From Acanthopleura granulata (Eukaryota; Mollusca; Polyplacophora; Chitonida; Chitonidae), in assembly GCA_016165875.1 (NCBI GenBank), contig JABBOT010000002.1, positions 27,418,265 to 27,482,264 on the forward strand: a stretch of DNA of 64,000 bases, written 5' to 3'. The translations under genes and the position numbers were made by a program. The notes beneath the pieces are model-generated. The model was not told where the DNA came from. It was given only the letters and a program-made list of their open reading frames with translations, and did no database searches. Positions 55,337 through 64,000 of this stretch are shown here, in pieces. Position 1 is the first letter of the stretch. Each line of letters opens with the position of its first letter.

Positions 55337-56725
55337 CTGTAAGAAATGACAATAACACAAAGAATAATATTTGCTGTCTGAAATTCAACGATTTATCATC
55401 GTCACTTTGTACATGTTTAATTCACAGGTCAGATTTATAGATGCATGTGCAATTCGATATATGCACTTAAATACATGCATGTGGCAGAGCGAAGAAAGTC
55501 ATTCAAAACTTGGTCCTTACAATAAACTCCACCCAAGTGTGTGTGCGTTTTGTGTGAACAAGTAGCGGACTGATTGGTTACATTCCTTTGTGTATACGGC
55601 AAAGATGAGTGACTTACAGATGAACCTTTCAGAGGCCCTTTAATGTGTCGAATGTTCTGAGTGAAGACGCCGGTTTTGTGCGAGACGATCGTCCCGTCAT
55701 CCTCCAAGGTGTACAGCGCTTCCAAAAGCCATTCCATTAGCTGACCTTCAAACACGCGCACAGTCGACCAGTTCTTCCAATTCTCAGAGAAAAGGTAGTC
55801 CCAGAAATGAGCTAGAATTAAGAGAAATGGGTCGGATTAGTTGAAGCGAGCATACCATGCACTTAAATAAAGTGACCGCCGTGTGATTAGCATGTGTTGC
55901 ACTAAGTCAGACAATGTAGTCATGAATAAACGCCCTGGCCGCGACGCCACCGGATGTTAGACATTAGGATATGCTGTGTAGTGTTAAGAGGATCTTCGCT
56001 GATCTTAATTGGTAGATCTGAATGTCTAGTGGGTGGTTCGCAGACATTCAGTTTTGTAATTCTTTGAAATGTTGAGATCCTAAGCTGGACTTCGACATTG
56101 ACCGCATTGGCGAGAGGCGCCTGTGTCATTCTGCTCGCTAATTGCTCGGACATGCGTAAGGTATTAAGGAATATATTTGGCATAAATGAGATGCCATTGA
56201 TTTGCCAAATGCATCTAGAATAGTGGTGTATAGTATAATACTATTGGCCTTAACAGTTGTATAAGAATCGTTTCTGGGAAGATATATCATATCAACACAT
56301 AGCTGTTGTGTACAACCAGTTATTCTGTGATCAAGTAAAAATAAAAAAGTATTTTATTTGCATAAAAGATAAACTATGGCGCAGTTCAAACCTTGTTTGC
56401 ATTGTGATTTCTTTCCAGTGTGTAAAACTCTGGACCTGCAATTCTACAGCCCACTTTTGTGGATAAACATACAGGAAATATCAAAGAAAATTTTCTGTTA
56501 CTAACCCTCCGTGCATGTCTCTTGGAAAGCAGTTTCATCGTCTAAAATCCGCTCGCAAATCACCACGGACTGAAGGGGCATTGTAAACTGGCTGTTGTCC
56601 TTTTTATTCATGATGAACAGTGACGTCTTCTCCAGGAGGGGATTCAGGCGGAACCACACGCGTTTGGTAGGCTTCCCCAACAGAGCTCTGGCGTTGTGGT
56701 AAAATACCTCCTTCCGCACACTCAT
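53180..56725 (-). CDS. Unrecognised protein of about 856 aa, three exons
   Basis: Minus-strand model joining 56725-56506, 55811-55618 and 55336-53180, all GT-AG and in phase. Residues 1-138 (exons 1-2) look globular, with hydrophobic and aromatic residues spaced as in a folded domain (VWFRLNPLLEKTSLFIMNK, FWDYLFSENWKNWS, QLMEWLLEALYTLEDDGT). Residues from about 139 on are charged and low in complexity: an acidic stretch (EYDEDNEEEG), a basic helical stretch (DRLRKRLEDLVEERNRRKQK), Lys/Arg clusters and a long Ser/Pro/Glu-rich part. A more ordered end follows (PTPKEFRAQLLVAVEEFVVR). There is no signal peptide or membrane segment, so it is probably cytoplasmic or nuclear. I recognise no family. 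It converges with the testican gene with about 2.6 kb between them. Confidence 0.85.
55618..55811 (-). CDS. Unknown gene exon 2
   Basis: Acceptor TTAATTCTAG|CTCATT, donor TTCATCT|GTAAGT. Completes Ala and encodes HFWDYLFSENWKNWSTVRVF onward to GPLKGSS in phase 0. The codon pattern and the continuity of sense across both junctions support it. Confidence 0.85.
56506..56725 (-). CDS. Unknown gene exon 1
   Basis: ATG at 56725 with A at -3 begins MSVRKEVFYHNARALLGKPT. Donor ACGGAGG|GTTAGT, one base over. No upstream in-frame stop lies close by, so a slightly longer start is not excluded. Confidence 0.8.
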
Positions 56726-56869
56726 TTTGATGATGAGTTCACAAACACATTATTCAAGATACTTATTCATTCAATGCTTACTTATACAGTTTTCCAACTC
56801 CGTTCATATGGGCCACATATCTCCGACTTCAAAAGCCCATTAAATTGTAAACCTGTACAATGTCTATGT

Positions 56870-57180
56870 CATTATGACGTCATGACAACCATTCACGTAG
56901 TAAGCAAGGTTGACCCTGACAATACATCTACGTCATCAAAATTTGAACGAGGAGGACGTCTAATTAAATGTTTTAAACTTTCTGAATTAAACATTCACCA
57001 TTCTGTTCACGTTTAGTCCTATATTTATCCATAATAAAATATAACGAGCATAACCATACAGGATCGACGACAACAAAATTGGCAAATCGGTGAAAACCGG
57101 TTTCATAATGGCAGCACTCTGACGCCACTTTATTGACGTCAAACGTAGTTTCCTAGCTTATCATCACGACGTCACATAAC
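56870..57180. promoter_or_regulatory. Cluster of CRE-like sites upstream of the minus-strand gene
   Basis: Perfect TGACGTCA at 56875-56882 and 57134-57141, a one-off version CGACGTCA at 57168-57175, and TACGTCAT at about 56930. They lie 150-450 bases upstream of the start codon of the minus-strand gene, where a promoter is expected. Binding by CREB/ATF-type factors is inference. Confidence 0.45.
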
Positions 57181-58885
57181 AAAAACATCACAACGTTACA
57201 GATTTCGTCACAATCAGTTTTTGACGCATGTGGGTTGTGACTTAGAAAGTTTTCCTCTTTGTATGCATTTTCATATAGAATTCTATAGAGGAGAAAACGT
57301 AGGCATATATTGGTAATACAATTACCTATATTGACTGACACATTTATCATATAGGTCCACATGGGCTTGTGGGCTATATATGGATTATGGTATTAACAAA
57401 AAACACCGTGAAAACATTAGCTTGTAGCTTGTGTTTAAAGTTAAGGTAAAACTTCAGGTGAAATAGTAAGTCTTTAAAGGAGAAAACCGGGAAGGTATAA
57501 TGTAAATTATAGTGAAAGAGTAAGGTTGTATGATTTAAAAACCATCACCCTATCTCAGATCGGCAAACCGGAGCTCAGACCGGCTTTAAGGCTTCGCAGT
57601 CAACTCGGTACCGGTACGTGAATCTAGGGGAGGGATGAACCAAGGCATGGGTGTCTTGTACAGAAACTTTACTTTTTTATCAATAAACTTCGTGAAGCTG
57701 TAAAGTGACAGAAACAAGAACTAATGGTCACTAAATGACATACGACATATGCGTTAAAATACGATAACGATGACTAGTCCGAGGTTGCTCAGACGTTGGA
57801 ATTTGCATTAGAAATGATGCGGTCGCTCAATTTCCACGTCTGAGACCTGTCGTGTACTCTACCGTAAACCGATGCGGTCTGGTTTTTGGACTGGACCTCT
57901 ACTTAAGAGCTTAAGACAATTGTACGAATCTGGTTCATTCCGAGTTCTCTTTGGCTTTCAGATAACTACATGAACTGTATGCCCACATGCATGTACAGAT
58001 GCCAAAAAGATTCCGTCAAATCCATTGTCTAAGGGACGACAGATTGCATTTTCGCCACTTTAACGGATTAATGTATTTATGATTACGGATTAATTCGTTA
58101 TGATTAGCAAGTTGCTCCGGGCTGGGTGAATTCCTAACTTTATTTTGGTGGTAGACTTGAAACCCATATAGACCGCCGTTTCTGGTGACGTTCTAAAAAC
58201 TCATGCGGATCGACGAAGTTAGCGTCATAGAATTTGGGAGTGGTCAAGCAGAAGATACTATATCCCAACCCTGTACGGCGGGGTCCAGAGGCCCCCTTGG
58301 CCCCAACCGGAATCTCTACCCTGAAAGAAAAAATCCTCCGTTAAACCTGTTATACCTGAGGGATAACGGATTGTGCTTTTGTCGATGGAACCGGTTTCGG
58401 CGTTTGATCGTCGGAAAAGCAAACCATCATCAAAAGGAATATTTTTTAGGCTTTTAGCTACCCGCGATGTGTTTTAGGCGAGTTTTGGCAACTAAAAATT
58501 ATGATAGGATACACTCTTTGATCGATCTTTACACGGAAGGTCACACGATATGGGGTTGCTGAAACGGCGGGATTATACTGTCCCAGGCAGACAGGCGACG
58601 GCCTGTAGAAGTGACCAAGGCCCCGGGAGCTCCAGAAACTCCCTGGACTTACGCGGAACACCGATTCTTTCAAGTTTTGGACAGGAGATGGCATTCCTTA
58701 ACTTGGTGACTTGTGTTGGACGACTATTTGTGACTTATATAGGCCTATATATATGCCATGCAGGAAACCGGGAAAACCAAATATTTGAATGTCCTTTTCG
58801 GTGGAACGTCATATAATTTTGAGATATAACTGAAAGTAGCACAACTGCAGTATAGGCCTATTCAAATCCAGCAGGAGATTTTTTG
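57180..58885. other. Intergenic, no gene seen
   Basis: Only short unrelated open frames (78-88 codons, on opposite strands of the same DNA). Nothing is supported. Confidence 0.5.
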
Positions 58886-58888
58886 TCC

Positions 58889-59130
58889 CAGGACCACAAA
58901 GCTCAATATCTCAGACTTATCGCGAACTTAGTCTTATGTCGAACTCAGTCTTAATTTCAAAATAGGCTAGCAAGCTAAAATTGTGACTCAGCTGGAGGAT
59001 TTTTCTGTTAACAGTACCAGTAACAGTTGCCTCAGACCTTCAAAACAAAAATCAAAATTATAGTATTTAAGCTCAAATCTAAGTTCAGGAATGATAGGCT
59101 ACCACAAGTTAACGCTGAGCCTGACTTAAA
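58889..59130. mobile_element. Degraded relative of the GGCCCCAG MITE
   Basis: Begins CCAGGACCACAAAGCTCAAT. Its 3' half (TCTAAGTTCAGGAATGATAG, ACCACAAGTTAACGC, CTTAA) aligns with the 3' half of the 36.9-kb MITE (CTAAGGGCAGGAATAATACC, ACAAGTTAAGATTTG). The far terminus is lost. Confidence 0.5.
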
Positions 59131-59215
59131 AGAAAAGACAACAAAACATATAACCAAACTATTTGAGAAGAGGGTTCCAAACAAACCTAAACGGGCATGG
59201 GCATCTTTTTATGGC
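59120..59215 (+). repeat. Interspersed repeat, partner of 61875-61965
   Basis: AAAAGAAAAGACAACAAAAC, ACTATTTGAGAAGAGGG and CCTAAACGGGCAT match the reverse complement of 61875-61965 (AAAAGAAAAGACAACCAAAT, TTATTTGAGAAGAGGGG, CCTAAACGGACAT). Family unknown. Confidence 0.7.
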
Positions 59216-59225
59216 GTGCTTGGAT

Positions 59226-59845
59226 AGTAACTATATAAATCATCTTTTAATGTGGAATTCTTACGAGGCTGTAGGATACGCCATTTTAGAGAAACCGGAA
59301 ACACGATGTCGCGTCATCCGTACCCTGAGCTCTTCAGTGTTAGAGGCGAGATACTCGTTTGTGTGCGAGGTACGGTCTCCATTATTATTACAATAAAAGG
59401 CCACGCATTGTGGCCTCCTGGGTGAGAAATTGGGGAATAACCCCAGAAGGGCGAGCTATTTCTAAAACCCGAGAACACATCTGATTCTCGCTGTGGCGTC
59501 ACCACTACCTAGTTCACCACTTTGCCATATAGAAGTAATATTAAATCAGCTGTTTTCCTTGTGATTGCGAGAATTCTGATATACTTTAAAGCCATTTTCA
59601 ACGAGAAAGTGGTAGTGAAATAGTCTGAGGTTATTTCCCAAGGTCTCAACCAAGACACTACAGTGCGCCGATTTCGATTGTAATAGTAAACCTGGCCGTC
59701 CTTTGCACACAAATGAGTGTCTCGCCTCTAATACTGAAGAGCGTAGGGTACGGATTACACGACATCGTGTTTCCGGTTTTTCCAAAATCGCATGTCTCGT
59801 GGACTCGAAAGGATTCCAGATTAAAAGATGATTTATAGAGTTACC
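59226..59845. mobile_element. Second fold-back element, about 620 bp
   Basis: Left arm (about 59226-59450) and right arm (about 59625-59845) are reverse complements with point differences. Shared words include ATAAATCATCTTTTAAT, GAAACCGGAAACACGATGTC, TTAGAGGCGAGA and TTTGTGTGC. Each arm reads EKPETRCRVIRTL and LEA.(Y/H)SFVC in its own outside-in frame. Non-autonomous DNA transposon or fold-back is the likeliest class. Confidence 0.85.
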
Positions 59846-59967
59846 GAGTGTAAACCCCCAGGTCAGACCTTCTCTGGGTGTTCACCAGTAAAACATCAGT
59901 ACCAACCCTTATGCTTATGGGTCACATGACCTCCACACCCCAGTCTTGTCATGTGGTTCTTTGTTTT

Positions 59968-60055
59968 AACCCCCGTTCCCTCCAAGACAGCAGAGCCGTC
60001 AAGACGTGATTCATAAAGCTAAAACCAAACTATTCGATACATTACACCTAGATAA
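59968..60055 (+). repeat. Interspersed repeat, partner of 61446-61530
   Basis: TTCCCTCCAAGACAGCAGAG, CGTCAAGACGTG, TCATAAAGCTAAAACCAAAC and GATACATTACACC match 61446-61530. That second copy has CAGCCGAGTGGTCAAGA, which resembles box A of a Ser/Leu tRNA, so the family may be a tRNA-derived SINE. Confidence 0.65.
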
Positions 60056-61445
60056 GAATTTAACCCTTGTAGTCTCAGAATATCTTGTTTAACTGCATTA
60101 ATTAACTTGCTATTATGTTTGTACTTATCTGACTGTGCCATATAGGATGTTATTCACATTGTTCTTAAGTTAATTAATTAATTACTTTTGTCAGCCGTCT
60201 AGTTCTTGGTGTAATATTGTTTGGGTAATTTACATTAAGAAGCAGCTTTAACAACTATTTCTCCAACCACCTGTTTGTAGAGAAAATATTTGGTTAAGCT
60301 GGGTTACTTTGGATAAACTCCCTCACTGAAGCTTTTGACACCTTAAAATTCACGAGAGTACAAAAAAATGACTGCTGTAATCAAACTAATTTGGAAAATC
60401 AGGATTTATATGTATCAATTACTAAGCTCTAGTTCTGTTTAGTACTTGATGACCCCTGCTGGTTTATCCTATCCTGGCAGCCCAGCCTCAATCTGGTGGC
60501 AGAACAAAGTGGTGGCACAGGAAGTAAACAAACTGCATCAAAACAAACTAGCCTTTTTAGTTATTATTGTGGGTTATCGCCTTCAGAGATGTTTTGGTTA
60601 ACTCCCTAACACAACACCGCCCTCAGTAATAAGACAGCATTGCATTCTTCAGTAAATTTACATTTACTGGAATTTAGCTTCATTTTGAACCCAAACATTT
60701 TGAGTTCAGTGCATATATATATATTTATGGCCAGTCGGAAAAAATCTGTTACAAATATTGTCAAGTATATGTATGTACACTCGCGTTTAAATGTCCCTTT
60801 AATATTACACATGTATTATACTGTCTAGATGTGTAAGTCCGCACAGTTAGCGTTGAAACTAGAGAACAAAGGTTATCAGCATATTATCTACAGGTACAAT
60901 GTTACATGCAACACTTACTTTTTATGTATGACTCAATTGTACAACTGTTTCCTATGTGGTAGCTGTTCTGGATTGTGCAGTCTGTATCGTACATATGTAA
61001 TTATGTTTTGGTTGGAGATGAAGGATAGCTGGCTAAGACCAGTGCGCCTTTCTAATATGTATAACATATAACCTAGTATCACAAATGTATGTGTGTAGCA
61101 CATTATGTGGATTCACTAGGGCATCTAAATTTGTAAAGCGAACCAGGCCCCTCATATGCCTGGAAACGTACTCGACTTGCATGTTTAGATACCTTCCCTA
61201 AGCAGGGTACCGTAGCCTCTCTAGAATTGACCATATTGCAATTACTGGAAACATGATGTCTCCCAGTTTCTAGATGCTACATTTAGATGTTAAATACATT
61301 GCGATCTGCTTGTCAGACTGACCTTTCAGCTCCAACTTATGTTTGACTTATATAAATATACACAGGTCATTGTGTATATTCATGGTTTGTTTAGGCCTAT
61401 TGAAGTAAAATTCGAAATTATTAACTAGTTGTGAGCTATAGCAGC

Positions 61446-61530
61446 CCGATTCCCTCCGAGACAGCCGAGTGGTCAAGATGTGTTTCATGAAGCTAAAGCC
61501 AAGCTTTTAGATACACTACACCCAGGTGCT
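61446..61530 (+). repeat. Interspersed repeat with tRNA-like box A
   Basis: Second copy of the family at 59968. The AGCCGAGTGGTCAAGATGTG segment is the tRNA-like part. No clear box B was found. Confidence 0.6.
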
Positions 61531-61660
61531 GTGCCATCTCTTGACTACCCCACGCTACCACAGAAGGCTGAAGGCTGACTCTATGAGTCCCTCAGAGTGA
61601 GCACTACTCAAACGCAGAGGGAGGGAAGAAAGACACATAGTGACATGAAAGCAGATTCTT

Positions 61661-61668
<8 letters not shown>

Positions 61669-61710
<42 letters not shown>
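61669..61710. repeat. (AT)n microsatellite
   Basis: About 21 uninterrupted AT units after an ATACATACAT lead-in. The overlapping minus-strand frame with an IY run is an artefact. Confidence 0.95.
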
Positions 61711-61712
<2 letters not shown>

Positions 61713-61874
61713 CTGAACCCATGTAATAAAATCTAGACTGGGATTTGTATAACCCAGTATTGGATTTGCGTGTAATTATCCAGTAATACATTTAATACCG
61801 GTTTCCTCTAGAGGCTAAAGATAGCTTGGCTGATGGTTGCACCGTAGACTAACAGGTCTTACACGGGTACATCA

Positions 61875-61965
61875 TAACAAATGGCAATGTCCGTTTAGGT
61901 CTGTATGGACCCCTCTTCTCAAATAACTTTGGCTGTGTATTTGGTTGTCTTTTCTTTTCAGCGGC
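61875..61965 (-). repeat. Interspersed repeat, inverted partner of 59120-59215
   Basis: Reverse complement of the segment described at 59120-59215, with moderate divergence. Confidence 0.7.
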
Positions 61966-62457
61966 CGACAGGACGGCTGAATCGGCCCCAGGCAATTAGG
62001 CAGCCGAGGGATACGCAGACTCTGTAATATGTCGGCGTTTCGTTTTTGTGGTCCTCTCATATATATATACTTTCTACAGCTAAATGTAAATATAAAGAGG
62101 ATCCGGGAAATTTTAACCCGAGTGGAAGATACTGTGCATCATTAGCGACTTTCTATATTGGGCTGGTGCCGTCGTTATTGATGCAAAGTGTACATGTATC
62201 TACCGAGGGGAGATATAGGCCTATTTATAACAGACAAGATAATATGACACGGTATATACGTGTCATGAGACTTATCAAGCCTTCACGGGATGTAAACCCA
62301 AAAGCTATACTAAAGGAAATTTATCCCTCCATAGTATGAGCTGACCACATGGATGCATCGAGAAAGATGGTTTAAGTACTTAAAGGCGGCGATTGCCAGG
62401 TCACATGATAATTTGAAGCGCATGACTGGTAGAGGGCGCTGTCATATATCAACAAGC

Positions 62458-62607
62458 ATGGCTGACATCTCACACGAAAAGTTAGGCGAATATGACGAAA
62501 ACGTCACAGAAAACGGCTCTTATGGGCTGTCAGAATCTGAGAGGCAATCAGAAGATAGTGTGGAGACATCACCGCAAAGCACAGAGCCCATATTTACAGA
62601 TGGTCAC
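62458..62607 (+). CDS. Possible first coding exon of a gene running off the right edge
   Basis: CAAGCATGGC gives a good start context. Fifty codons begin MADISHEKLGEYDENVTENG, are acidic and Ser-rich (SESERQSEDSVETSPQS), and end at a strong donor, GGTCAC|GTAAGA, in phase 0. The DNA just before it is richer in CG (GCGGCG, GGGCGC) than the surroundings, as near a promoter. No downstream exon is recognised in the last 1.4 kb, so the gene would continue outside the window. The product is unknown. Confidence 0.45.
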
Positions 62608-64000
62608 GTAAGAACCTTGTAATCAGTGTACCGATTTCTGCTCAACCACTTGTCAGTTGCTAACTAAGCCGTGATGAGTTCTCACATCAATCAGCAGCAA
62701 CGCGCTTACAAACTTAATTTATGATGCCAGCTACGCGATTTATATTACCTTGTACAGGTCGATGTGAGTTGTGCTTTTAATCTATGACTTTGGCCATATG
62801 TTTGTGTTATGGTTGTAGGCCTTCCTCTGTACATTGGTCACATCGCGGTTTGATTTTCACGTCTGAATGCAGCACTCTGGTAGTACCGGCCAAGAGAAAT
62901 TCCCTATAGCTAGGCTTACTGATAGTATAACGGTAATGTAAGCCTCTCCCGTTACATGTTTTCAGCTTGTTGACAGGGTTACAAGCAACAGCTAATTACT
63001 GAAATTTTACAATAATCCAGTGGCACTTGATGGAAGTGCATCTCATAGTTGTACTTAAAAGTTACATGTTATTGACTCGAAATGGTAGGCCTGTTGAGTC
63101 ATAGTGAAACTGAAATAATTCCAGGTTGTGGGACAATACCCTCCTGCATAATACTCATGTTATTAGGACATCATAGACTGCATGGTGTGTTGTATAGAAT
63201 GTTTACATTACCAGTACCTATCCAAATTTTTTATTTTGCTTCTTTTCATTAGTATGGCCTCTTCAGCTTTGAAATATTTTGAAATTAATTATGCCCATCT
63301 ATATTTTGGGGAATGATGCAAAAGAGGCAGCTTGAAAGTTTAGGCATGACAGATTGTCTGTAAAAGACAAAGGTAAAACTCTAATTAGAGCCTGCATGTC
63401 CTAATTACTTTTTTTGAAATCCTGATCACATACATGTAGAGGGAGCTGTTGAATCCCTTCAGCAGTGACAGTTGTTTTTCATCATTTTGAGAGTTTGCCT
63501 TTAATATTTGTAGTGAAAGATAAATATATGAGATGCATTTAAAAATGTATGGCTTCACTGTGTAAATTATCATTATTCTAACTGTATTCTCTGAAGTGGT
63601 AACCTTATCCGTATCACTGATGTGCACTTCCTGGTCCAATCACCGTCCATGCCTCACTATAGATAAAAAAAAAAAAAAAAAAAAAGGTTACACAAAGCCA
63701 TTTCAAACTGCTTGTTATCTAAATGTGGTGAAGAACTGTTTACATATCTTTGGTCTACCAAAGACTAATGTAATAAGCTGGTTGGCAGGTAGATTGGTGA
63801 ATAAGCCATGAGACTTTTGCCCAGTCCTCTGTCATCTAGTAGCAAGCTTTCTTATGATCTGTAGGTTCATGTGGGGTTCAAGTATAACACATATGCTTTC
63901 AGCAAAGTGAGTTGCAATCCATACAGTTTAAACAGGGATTAAATAGTTAACAGGGAGATTCATGGAAAGGTTGTAACTATAATGTGCTATGAATTCAGGA
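62608..64000. other. Non-coding, possibly first intron
   Basis: No coding signal. Contains a run of 21 A at 63665-63685. It would be intron if the exon at 62458-62607 is real. Confidence 0.4.

Noticed and set aside
61555..61791. Minus-strand frame with an Ile-Tyr run
   Set aside because: Translation of the (AT)n microsatellite.

Overview
The window looks like nuclear DNA of an animal, most likely a marine lophotrochozoan and probably a mollusc. It is AT-rich, its genes are split by GT-AG introns of 0.3-12 kb, TACATGTA-type words are frequent, and it carries many minisatellites and tRNA-derived SINEs of a kind I associate with molluscs. There are no bacterial operons, CRISPR arrays or rRNA genes. 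The species call is inference.

Two multi-exon genes can be supported, in tail-to-tail orientation. (1) On the + strand, about 21.3-49.7 kb, there is a testican (SPOCK/SPARC-family) secreted matrix protein gene. I assembled 11 exons by hand and every splice phase agrees. In order they give a signal peptide, the four-cysteine N-terminal half of a follistatin-like module, a long cysteine-free His/Lys-rich region with 12-residue repeats, a SPARC extracellular calcium-binding (EC) domain with two EF-hand loops, and a thyroglobulin type-1 domain whose first cysteine comes from a 51-bp micro-exon. The Kazal domain that testicans normally have was not found, and the histidine-rich exons sit in its place. 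The repeat exon contains a one-base length anomaly that breaks the frame. (2) On the - strand, 56.7-53.2 kb, three exons encode a protein of about 856 aa that I do not recognise. It has a compact N-terminal part, a long charged and probably disordered middle, and an AATAAA about 66 bases past the stop.

Two weaker candidates are isolated first exons near the window edges (1.1 kb and 62.5 kb, both +). Their downstream exons are not recognised here.

Region by region: 0-21 kb is mostly non-coding and full of degenerate minisatellites (2.3, 7.3-9.7, 10.7-11.6, 12.8-13.2, 16.4-17.2, 18.9, 19.6-19.9 kb) plus SINE copies. 21-50 kb is the testican gene; its introns hold a 315-bp duplication, 22-bp and 57-bp minisatellites, a fold-back element and a MITE. 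50-53 kb is intergenic. 53-57 kb is the unknown gene, with several CRE-like TGACGTCA sites upstream. 57-64 kb has a second fold-back element, MITE remnants, a dinucleotide microsatellite and the start of a possible gene.
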